Part shown: positions 22,101 to 34,100 of the stretch, in pieces
How the letters are laid out: every line of letters starts with the position of its first letter
Position numbering within the stretch: position 1 is the stretch's first letter
NCBI RefSeq assembly: GCF_002775205.1
Contig: NC_036444.1
Span: forward strand, 3,204,501 to 3,268,500
Direction: 5' to 3'
Length of the DNA: 64,000 bases
Source of the DNA: Xiphophorus maculatus
Taxonomy: Eukaryota; Chordata; Actinopteri; Cyprinodontiformes; Poeciliidae
Notes under the pieces: model-generated
Seen by the model: only the letters and a program-made list of their open reading frames with translations
Told to the model about the DNA's origin: nothing
Databases searched by the model: none
Made by a program: the position numbers and the translations under genes

Positions 22101-25100
22101 CAGTTATATAATTGTGCATTGTTGCAGCTATTTTTGCATGCGAGTGTTAAAAACTCAAGAGTTGGGAGCGTGGTCAGTTGCAGCTTATTAGAATTTAAAG
22201 TGACAGACACTCTAAAACAGCTCAAAATAGACAGAACTAAACAAGTGAATCTCATCTTCTGAGAATGATTTTGTGCAAACAATGTAATGAACATGTTTTG
22301 TATAGGACATAGATCTATCCTAACCTGTTCAAGGAATCATAATAGGTTGGTTTAAGACATTTTGGGCCTTAATCTTTGATACACGGGTTGGGTTTAAGAC
22401 TTTTTAAGGATGCACACACACCCTGTGGTGGGGAGGAAGTGGTTTCTAACCTGCAAGTTGCTGCGAAGCTCAGACAGGAAAGTCACAGGTGAGCGAGTCT
22501 TCAGGTAGGAGTCCAGATCCTTCTTGAACTGAGACGGCATGACGCCTGTGAAGTTGGTGAGGATACGGGGAGCGATGTTTATCTCGCTCAGCATGTCCAC
22601 CTGAAGGAACAGTGGAGAATTAAATTCAATTCCAAATCTGCAGCTGAATAACAAAAGTTAAAGTTTGGAGCTCAGTTTGGTTACCTTTAGGTTGGGTGTG
22701 AAGGGATCCGGAAGCCTCATGTTGCGTGGGAAGGCACTGAGGATAAGGTTGCGGAGCTGGATGCAGTTGGGTGGGATAACATCACAGAAGCCATAATGGT
22801 AATCACAGAGGAACTCTGGGAAATCATGCAACAGGACCAGAAGCACCCTCAGTGTGCCCTGAACAACAAACAAGGAGACATTTCAGGCAAGAGAAGCATT
22901 AGATTGCTGCAAACTGCTAAATGTGTCATTACTATTCAGTTATTCAAACTTTATTCGTGGCCTGTACCTTGTAGAGGATTTGCATAGGTTTGTTGAGCTC
23001 TACGTTCCTCAGGAAGGGAGCCAGATACTTAAAGAGGTCAATCAGCAGCTGTGCGTACATGGGCCAACCCTGAAAGAGGTCCGCCGTCATTATTTAATCT
23101 CCGACAGATGAAAACAACCGGTGTCTGACAGAGGGGGGATACAAGATGCTCCTACCTTCTGCTGGGGAGTGTGCGCCAGCATCCTGGCAATGAAGATGCG
23201 ATGGGAGATCAGTTCCAGCCAGGCGTACACGAAGCCGGGAGCTTTGGTGGGTCTCAGGATGTGGAACGTGTTGCTGCAGGGAAGAGCAGAAACTTAAAGA
23301 ATCTGATTTCACAAATAATGAAGCAAGGGGTTACAATATATTGACATTCTGCAAAAGCAGTGTAGTCATTGTCCTGTTACCTATTAGCTGCTAATACAAC
23401 ATTCTTTGGTCTAATTTGTCTTTTATCTAATGTTCTTTAGGAGCTTTGTTTTTACTCCAGGAAACTGATATATGAATTTAAATGTTGCCCAAATTTAAAA
23501 CATCTTGTTTGATTTACCAGAAGGCAGTGAGTGTCTGGAAGTTGATGGTCTCCAGGACGTGTTCGGGCGCATTGAGCTCCAACAGCAGCATGATAAAAAT
23601 GCGATGGTACGGCAGCTGCTGGAAGTCTGTGTGACGGACATCGTGGTCCTGGATCAGCACTCCGACAACAATCCCCAGGACCTGAAGCAGGACGGAGCAG
23701 TCGATTTTTACTTCCAGATTAAGATGGACTAGATGATCATCAAGCAGAAAAATCCAGCTTACCTTGTTGAGCAGATTGATCTTTGTCACGGTGTTGGTGG
23801 CCTCTCCAGAGTGCTTCACTAGCAGGGCTATGAGCCGGACGAAGGCATCCAGGTTGTGGTAACATTTGGCTCTGATGATGGCTACGCTAGCTGCTGGGTT
23901 GTGCTGCTGTTCAGCCTGTGCACGATAGCTGATCTCCACGCACATTTCTGTGCACAGCCGGAAGAACCGCGTTATCAGGTCGTCGGTCTTCAGTATGCCC
24001 TGCTGGTGCATCTGAGGAGAAAACAACCGGGGAGGATGTGAGAAACAGCAGCAACTCATTAATTCATTATTTCAACATTAAATTATCTTCAGATCCAGAG
24101 AGGAACGATCTAGAGTCAGCGCAGCTTCAGATATTAGAAACTAGAAATCAAGCTGAAATTTGAGAGTAGTGATGGACTCCGACCTGAACCTTCAGTCACA
24201 TAAACACATTTACAAAATTGGCTTCTATCACCTGAAGATCATTTCCAGGGTTACAGGACTAATGTCCCGGCAAGATCTAGAGAAACTCATCCATGTGTTT
24301 ATCTTTAGTTGCATTGATTACTGCAACAGGTCTGCCTAAAGAAAAATCAATCTTCCAGCTGCAATTGATCTGGAATGCTGCTGCTGGGTTTCTGACTAAA
24401 ACCAGCAAGATAGAGCACATCACCCAAATCTAAAGTCTCTACACTGAGAGAATAGATGTTAAAATACTCTTAGTTTATAAATCACTGAACGGCTTAGCAC
24501 CACAACACATTAAAGATTTGCTGCTGTTCTATCAACTCTCCAGATCTCTCAGGTCTTCTGGTTCTGGTCTTCATTCTTCCCAGAACCAAACATGTAGAAG
24601 CAGCATTCAGCTTCTATTCACCACAAACAAACTTCAAAACAGCTGAAACACTGAGTTCCTCAACATTTAGGCTAAAAAAAACCACCGTTTACAGGTGCTT
24701 ATGATTGATAAATGAAACATTAATCAACATATTTGATGTGCACTGACATTGGCATTTAACAAAATGCAATGTGTTGTGTTGTATTATGTTTTTATGAAAT
24801 AAAGCACTTTGAACTTTCTATTACTGACGTGCTATACAAAGAAACTTGTAACTTGAAGACTAAAGCCTGTAAAGGAGTGCTAACCTGGCCGACGAAGGCA
24901 GAGAAAGCTTTGGTGCTGTCCCTGCCAGCTGCAGCTGAGTGATACAGGTTGACCCACTCTCTCAGCAAGTACTCTGCCTTCTCCCTCAGACCTGGAGGAT
25001 CATCGTATTCGGAAGCTTGGGAAATCCCAGAGTGCATCATGAAGTTGGGCCCTCCGTGTGCTCGGTCAATCATGGCTTCGTAATTGGAGCGAACGACATC

Positions 25101-28100
25101 CATCAGCTGGGGAAGCCTGAGGATGAGCAGCGAGTTAGCAGAGGTATAAAATATCAGGATAAACTTCAAATTCATCACGGCAATCACACAATTAACCTTC
25201 TTGTTATTGATAATGGTCCAACATTTTAGTAATTATCTTTTCCAAAGATCTTATAACAGTTTTTATAGAAAAGAACAAATATTGTTCTTTTCTGAACAAA
25301 AGGTTTTTATTACATTTATTGAAAAGAACACATATTGTTCTTTTCAATAAATGTAATAAAAACCTTTCTTTTTTTGGTTACAAGTCCTTAAAATCCTCAA
25401 TGATTTAGTTTAGTGTTGAGTCTGGATGCTCTTTTACACCCGAATGAGTCAGAATGAAGTACCTGTACTCAGATGTAAATATGAAGGTGAAAGAATAAAC
25501 ATGAAAACCTTCAGTGCATGTGGGAAAAGATTAAAATACAGTCTGTAAACAAAATATAAGTAAATAAATCTGGGCTTTTGTGGACAGCACTTCCTGACTT
25601 AGTTTTAGTTTGTGAATGAGGTCATTACCCCTCTGGTGCGTTGGCTCTGGAGTGTGCGCAGGTTCTCATCAGAATCTCGATGGTCTGGAAGAGGTCTGCC
25701 TCGGTGACGTGGCTCACGCTGCGCTCGTCCACCAGCAGCAGCTTCACCAGCTGCATGGCGAATGCGACCGCCATGTAGTGGAGTCCATTTTCCATCGACT
25801 GAAAGACGATATAAATCAGCTTAGTAAGGCCTCAGACGGACTAAACGGAGAAAACCAGGAAGTAAAGTCAGCATTTCTACCTGCGCCAGGTGCACATCGT
25901 ACTGCTGCATGTTCACCAGATGGTTCCTGATCAGAAGCTCCACTGCTTCCACGTTATACTTGTATTCATCCCGACATTCAATCAGACACCTATAAACACA
26001 CAGAGCAGATTTCACATCAGGTTTTCATTAACAGAGCACACGAGTACACTTTTCACAAAGTTAAATTCAGGCACTTTTCAAGAATTGAGGCAAGTTTCCA
26101 CAAAAAGTTTCAATTCACTGTTAGATGATATAATTTATTACTGACATTAAGATCTTGCGACAGTATTTTATATTCTACAGCAGGGACAAAGAAAACTAAA
26201 ATATAACAAAAATGTATGTTTTGGAATGCGTCTCACTCACACCTGACTGGTCTGAGAACAAAACACTAAGAGTAACAACGTTGATCAATGTAAATAACAT
26301 AAGCCAGCCAATATTTATATTAATTGCACATATCAATAAATCACTGAGCCATTTGGAATAATATTCTTTAAATTGGAACCTGATTTATGAATTGGAATCC
26401 AAATAAATCATGTCAAGATAAATGACCTTCTTGCTCAAAATAAATTGTAATTTATAAAGAAAGTCATTAAAAAAAAATCTTTAAAATATGCTCTCACTAA
26501 GTTTTCTGGCTTTTAGTAAATGGACATAATTCTGTTAATTGTATCTGACCTAAAACAAGAAAAGTTTAGTCTGACTTAGCTTCATACAGCGAGAAAAAAC
26601 CCACCTCTTTTTATTAGGTATATGAAAATATCTGGTTTCAACAGTAAATAACGCTTTCCAAAATTAGGCTTTTAATCAAATGTTAGATTGGACTTCGTTA
26701 CAAAATTGTTCAATCAGAATATCAAATACTTCAATGAAATTCCAGCATTTTCGTAGATTGTGTACAAACCCTGAAAGATACCGAGTCCACAATATACAGT
26801 TTTTAGTATTAAACTCTCCAAAAATACTGAGGAGTGAATTTACCTGGTAATCTGCTTATTGCACCACTGCGGTCCGTAGGCCCGTCCATCCTGCAGAGCT
26901 TTCAGCACCAGCAGGTGGCACTCTCTGTAGCGAAGCAGCAGGTCAGCATCAGCACCACTGGTGGCGTCCAGGAGACCTTCAACGGCCTTACGAGACAGAA
27001 AGCAGCTTGGTTACACATCAGGAGCCTCATACGTTTCCACAACAGCCTCAGCTGCCGGGTGTTTGCTACTGAAGCAGTCCTACCTTCTGCAGGAGGCCAA
27101 GGGCAGCAATGCCATCCCTGGAGTTTCGCGCCAAAGCCACGGCTTCCAGCAGGTTCCGCAGACCCTGGGTCAGCGGGTTCATGGCGAGCGCTGGAGGAAT
27201 GGCATGAAGGTGCTGCTCCAAGTCTGTGATGCATTTATCGTAGATCTGAGCCACGTCGTCAGTGGCCCAGGCTTGTTGCTAAGCAATGAAAAGGAAATAA
27301 AGTTAAGATTATTTAAAGTTTTTTCCTGAATTTCTAATTTAATTACATTTTATGGGGTTCTCAGAAGGTTTGGAATTACGGGAAGGGGTTAATAAAGTAA
27401 AGCAACTTATTTTCAAAACGCCTGTGGAAGAAACGATCACAAAAACCCCCACAAAATTAAATAACTCAATGTAATTACAAACTTTATAGAAAATGTCATT
27501 TATTTGAGACCTAAAATGTATTTTAATTAATGTAATGACATCCTAAGATCCTGTTGATGTTTTCTAAGTATAATCCAAACTTTCCCTTTTGTTCATTTAC
27601 CAAAATTTACCTTCATGGGTTGAGCCAGGAAGCCAGTGGGTTGGGAGAGATCGTTGCTGGGTAAGAAACCGGGAATGTTCCTCGCAAACTCTTCATAAAC
27701 AGCCAGCTGTTTAGAGTCCACTCCTCCCACCTGAGACAGAGAGCAGCGGTGAGGAAGGTTGGACGAGTGCTAGCTGGTAGCTTCATGACCAGGCAGTGTG
27801 GCGTTGTTACCTTGAGTCTGATCTGTTCCGGCATGCGCTCAGCCTGGTAGGTTAGGACGACGGGGTCACAGTAGCGACGGCCTTCCTGCCGTGCGTGCTT
27901 CCTCAGCTCAAACTCCTTCAGCAGAGAGCAGATTAAAACAATGATGAGTAAAAGGCGTTTGGAAATACCTTGCTGCTGAAATGTGCTATACAAATACATT
28001 TTTTATTTGATCAACAATATTAAGAATTACCTGAGGTTGTTTTGTTATACTTGAAATTATATTTTACTTTTTCACCAAATTTGAATTATCTAAGGATTCT

Positions 28101-31100
28101 GTTTAAATTTTGTGACTGACTAGACGAAAGGACAGTAAACTAGAACATTTAAAACAATTCTATAAGGTTCCATATTGTATCAAATTTCACCAGTTTATAC
28201 TTAAAAATAGGCTGGTGAATAAATTTTTGTTATTTAAATTACCAGTATAATAAAATATGCATTATATTCACAAATAGGAGTGAAACACATAAAACTTGAA
28301 CACATTTAACAATATTTTTTTCAAGCGTCTTCAATAGATTCAGAATTCCCATGACTAGGAATTTATATTCTATATTCTACCTACTAACAGATGCCATGAT
28401 GAAGAGTCAGAGTTATCGACTCACTGTGGCCAGCCGCTTGTCCATTTCAGGTCCAGCTTTCTCCACAGCAGTTTTCTGGATGAAGCAACAGGCCAGTTCA
28501 CAGTTATCCTGAGCAATCCTGGCTGCAGCCTCCTCCATCATTTCTCTCTGCTGTGGCGTTGGTGCCTGGTGACAACGACAAACACAGAAACCATGAAGGA
28601 CTCGGACATGGAAAGAATAAACTGTGACGTGCGTGAGCCGCCAGTGGCTCTCAGCTCACCCTGAGCGCCGCAGCAAAGCTGTTCTTCAGATTGGTGGCGA
28701 TGCTCATCAGCAGCGGCTCGCGGCAGGTGATCATGGCCATGCCAGCGGTCAGGTTTCTCATCATGTGGTGGGCGGCTACGCGCATGCGAGACTCCTCCGA
28801 ATCCAGGGCAAAGTCCTTCCTGATGATCTGCTCACATGTTGTCATGGCTATTTTGATGGAACGGTCCACCACGGGGTGCACCAGCTCCTGGACCGCTCGC
28901 TCCACAGACTGACGCACGCACTGTTTGAGCTGAGGATGAGCCTGCAGCAGAGCGATCTGCAGGCAGGAAGGAGAACAAGATCAATGTCAGATCAACTGAG
29001 AGGAGTCCGCTGGACCAGTGGATTATATTTATAAAGTATCTATCTAATTTTCCTGGGATCATTAATATTAGATTGACTTTTTGACTTACGTTGACATTAA
29101 TGTTGATATGTGGAGCCAGGCCTGCCAGGGCGTAGACATTGATGTCATGGTAACTGAACTGAGGCGTGGGCGGCCCGGTGGTGGTGCAGGTGGTGGTGGT
29201 GGCAGCTGGGGTTGTGGAAGGAGCTGGAAACGGAACAAAGTCACCTGTTGGCCACAAAAAGCAGATCAGAAAAACAACAATAAGTACTTCAGTAAGTCAT
29301 TTTAAAGCTGCAGTATACAACTTTTATAAAAAAATATTTTCTACATATTTGTTGAAACTGTCACCATGTTGTCGTAGAGGAATGCATAAGAATCTGTGGG
29401 GAAAAAAAGTTAAAACCTGCTCTGCCTTCTCCCAGTGCTAACTAGAAACAACCAATCAGAGCCAGGAGGACTGTCTTATGGCTGTCAATCATGACTGTGT
29501 GTGCGCAGCTCCCTCCCTGGTACCATGCAGCTTATTCCTGTCAGCAGTCTGCCGTGAATGCTAAGGTTAGTAGCATGGATCTTATCGATGATAGAGGATA
29601 AATAGTTTCTGTGACGGCGAGTTGTTCCTCTGCTTTTTGTACATTTAGCAGCGTGTTCAAGAGGATGATTGACAGCACTAAAACCTGCCTCCCGGCTCTG
29701 ATTGTTTATTACCAAAAGTGGTGTACTCATTCACACAGCAACAGTAGCTCAGGGAGAAGCTTGATCTTTTCACAGATTATCTGTCTCTTATTATAAAGTC
29801 GCAATGTGACGACATTTTAACAAAGATGTTAGAAACTTTTTTTTTTCAAAAGTACTGCAGCTTTAATGCACATTTTACTTTAAAGCTACAAAAGGTTTAA
29901 ATTTATGGTCATTTTTTCAGTATATTTCTGAAGATTGTGAGAACAGAAACTTGGCATAATGTGACAACCTGTGGTAGGAGGTGGCAGGATTTCGTCTGGA
30001 GGCTTCGCTTCTTTCTTTGGTGCAGACAGCTGCTCCTCGAGGTTCTTCAGCTTCTCTTTGTCCTTCAGCAGGTTCCCTGGCTTCAGCTCGTTGATGTCCA
30101 GAGACAAGTTCTTGCACAGAACTTCAATCTCAAACTTCAAATTCAACTGAAGAAAAAAGATAAGAACAAGAAATGAGAAAAAAATGGCTCCATCTTGGAT
30201 ACTGTAATGGATAGAAAACAACTGAACAAATTACCGCCACTTTATGATACTGTCAACAGTGAACCACCAACTCCAGGTCAATTCCCTCCCTTATTTCCTG
30301 TACTTTAACAACTGTGTGCAAGTGTATTTTCATTTTTAATTAATCTTACTTTTATTATAGTTCTTAACACAAAAAAACGTACATATTTTCCATGTACACC
30401 CTGTTTCTGTTTACTAGATGCACCAGTTACCACCAGGCCCCTTGTTGAAATACATTAAATGTGTCACATACACCAAAATCCCAGTTGCTGATTATTCAAA
30501 TATTCAAAAAAATTAATCTAATCTAGTCTGACTGCCATTTTCCATTTTAATTAAAAGTGGTGACAAACACTTAGTAAACAAAATAGTTTACATAGCGATG
30601 ATGTAAACTATGGCACAAGATCAGTGAAACCTGCAAGAAAACCAGAGCTGCTCCACCTCTGGGGTGGGGGGAGTTATTTACCTTGAGGTCATGTTCCTGA
30701 TGGAGCTCAGCGAGAACATTCATGATGGCCATAGTCCAAGGGTTCTGAGGCCTGAAGACCTGCAGCATGAAAATATATATTCAACAATTAAATCAAATGT
30801 TATTTATATTGTACATTTATAAAACCACAGCACAAGTTTTGTACATAAAATGTCAAAAAGGAAAAGCTCGAGAACTACAAAAAACACTACAAAGTTAAAA
30901 ATCACATTTCAGATTTGATGTTTTTTGGAGTCTTTTTGTCCCTGATGTGTTTATAGAGAAATACAAAAACATTTATGTGTAAAAATCAACTTGAACTGAC
31001 ACATTAAGCAGAACACATTCATCCACTTGCTCACCATGCTCCGTAGGCTAGACTCCAAGACTTTGGCCACAAAGGGAACCACATAGAGGAGCTCCTGCTG

Positions 31101-34100
31101 GCCTTTCACATAGGCTTCTAGCAAGAGAGATTTGAGCTCCAGGTCCTGAAAAAAAGAGGGAGAATGTGCTTTAAGCTGCTGTAGGAGGACATAAACTGTG
31201 CTAGTATTTACAGAATGATTCCAGTTCTTACTGTGTAGAGGATTGGCTTGTTTTTGGCCAGAGTGATCATGCCCAACCAGTGGCCAAGGTTCTTGAGCAG
31301 GGAGCGATCGGAGAAGTTAGCAGCTGCTTTGTCAGAGGTTAGAAGCACCTGTCACAAACAGATGGGCAGAGAGAGATTTGACTAATTAGTATGGCAATGC
31401 CTGCAAAATAAGATCGAACCTCTTACAGGGACTAAATAACATTGTTTTAAAGTGAAGGTGTACCTTGATATTCCTGTAAGTTTCATTGAGAACCATCTTG
31501 ACAAACTCCGGGTTCTTCAATGTGTCCAAAAAGTTGGAATAGAGACTGTGAAAGTTTGGCTCAATGCTAACGCGCTTCATCACTAGGTACTGAGACACCC
31601 ACGGCATAAACTCTTCCTTCACCGTTTCCTTCAACTCCTCTACCTGTTTTTTGAAAAAAGAAAACAGGTGTTGCTTAAAGAGCAAAGAAACATCAGGGAA
31701 TAAAATATTTTTGGTTATGTCCTCTTTGTCACATTGCTCAGAAAATATACAGATAGATACAGGTACGGACATAGGGTAAGGGTTAGGGTTAAGTTACAAA
31801 GAAAGTATTAGGATTCCAACTAAAACTTTTTAATAAGTAATGCTTTAAAATTCAAAGACAATAAACATGCAAAATATTGGAAATAATGAAAAGAGAATTG
31901 AAACAAACTTCCTTCTGGAATTCAGAAATTATTTAATTGAAGAACAGTATTTGCTAATATTTGAACATGCTAAAGAGAAAAGTACAGTGTGAAACTAGAA
32001 TGAGTTTAATGATCACAAATTATTTTCTTTCTTGGTGAGCTTTAAAATGTAAAATTATATGGACTGAATGCATACAAGTTGTACCAAACTTGTTCAGGGA
32101 ACAGCCACAGATAAGACATTTAATTTTCTAGTTCTTGGGTTCCACACCCCTTTCTGATGCCGCCCTGGTTAACTGCCCACATTTCAAAAACCACCACCGT
32201 ATCCGCAGTTTCAAAAAATCTTTTGTTTTAAACCGTGCAAACACTTTAGGTCAACAAAGGTAGTTTAATCTGTGTTATGCAATATTAACACGTAAAAATG
32301 TTCAGATTAATTGCAAGTGCCAATGTAGACATCCCTGAAATTAAAAAATAAAGATAATCCGAATTTTTCTTTACCTTCTGTGTCATGTTGGACTGAGAAA
32401 GGTTGTTGAAGATGAAAGCAATCTTCTCTTGGACATTCTCTGGAGGTTCTACAATCCGTTCGGTTTGATCCGTCGCTACCAGAAGTGTGTCGATGTTGGT
32501 AGTGTTTATGGAAGGCTGGAGGGAGAAACCAACGTTTGTGAGCGTGTTGTTGCAAATTAAGGATAAGAGTTATAACATCAAACCTACAGGCATATCCTTC
32601 TTGAAGGTGCTCTGCGTGGGCCTTGAGATGGTGCCTGTTTTGGCTGCAGTGGTCGTGGTGGTGGTGGTGGTGGTAGCCAGTGTACTGGGCTGGCCCGGCT
32701 GGGGGGCTTTGAGGTTGGGCGGCTGCTGGGACTGAGCCTGAGCGTGGGCCAGGGCGACGCTTCCAGGTGTAGTGATGGATCCCTGCATCTTCACCGGAGG
32801 GTCACGTGACTGTTGGCCATACTCGATATACTGCACACACAGGATGTTTAAAGAAGCAGAGCGGGAGAGTTAATCTATATGAAGGCGAGACGCGGTGTAG
32901 CCCTACAAACACTCAGAGAGCATCATTACCTCTTGTAAATGGTGTGGAAACTGCAAAAAGTGAGCAATTGAAGCCAAGTGTTGACAGTACTGAGGGTAGT
33001 CTTTAAGTCTAGAAATAGAAATTATATCCATTAGCCTTAAACACATTACATTTCACATGAATGACAATGAAAAACCTATTTAAAGACCTGTTTTTGAATC
33101 TATCCAGTGCAGCAATTCCAAAGTAATACATTTTGGATCCGAATGGTTTCCGTAAAGCTTCGAGAACGTATCGCAGGGCCAGACCCAGCGCCATGTAGGT
33201 GACCAGACCCTTCTCAATGATGCCACCAAAGAGGCAGGCAGTGATGTGCAGTTCTTTGTCCGGGTACTGAGGGAAGAATCGGTATTCCTCAAATAAGTTT
33301 CGAAGCATGCAGTTGAACACCTCTCGTTCTCGCTTGATGGTCGAGTCCTTAAACCTCTGTAGCATCTCCAGAACCTGGAGAGAAACAACAATATTTAGAG
33401 ATAAAACACCAGAGTTCACACAAAACATAAAATCTTACCAAGCATTTCTCGTCTAGTTCCTGGATATGTGAATATTTTAGTGTCTAGTGATTCCATTCCA
33501 ATGTTTTCTCCATTTGATAAAATGACTGATAGTTAAATCATTAGACAAAAAGGATGAACAAATGAACAGAATGTCAACATTTAGACAAGAAGAGGAAATA
33601 GAAAGTTTTCCAGATTTACACCAAAGGCTTTTAATCCAATGTCATTTACAACTTAATGAGTTTATTTAGTGTATTCAGTGACAGGAAGTAAAAACCTGAA
33701 AAAAATATCATTCAAAGTGGTGCTTACTTCGTCCACAGACATGGTCGGGTGAGGTGGGTGGTTGTAGATACGCTGGAAGTAACTGTTTGCTTCGTCGTCG
33801 ATCTCCTTACTAAAGTGCTGGTTAGCCTCTGGCCACACCTGAGAAAGATCAGCTACAAAAAAGAAAGAGCAGAAATAAAACCTTTAAATTGCACCGTAGC
33901 ACAAATTTAAAGTCTTATGAGCATCAGCACTGACTCAATTATGAAAATAAGCCCAATGCAGTAATTTAAAGGTATCTTTTAAAAATAAAAGAAAGTTTCT
34001 TGCAGGATTTAGTATTTACAAATATAAACACTGCCAGAAACATTTTTATTAAAATTTTGACATGACGGTACAAAACATTTCCTGATTTACGTCTTATTTT

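Larger units (their letters stand above)
20505..22350. mobile_element. Two family A MITEs head-to-head, one split by a Tc1-like element
   Basis: 20505-20631 matches the right end of the 10294-10941 element in reverse. After the Tc1-like insert, 21749-21990 continues that reverse copy. From about 21998 to 22350 a second copy runs forward. The junction forms an inverted repeat (21952-21990 against 21998-22037, sharing AGCAGTAGAGACCC). All of it lies in the CNOT1 intron between 20456 and 22450. Confidence 0.65.
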
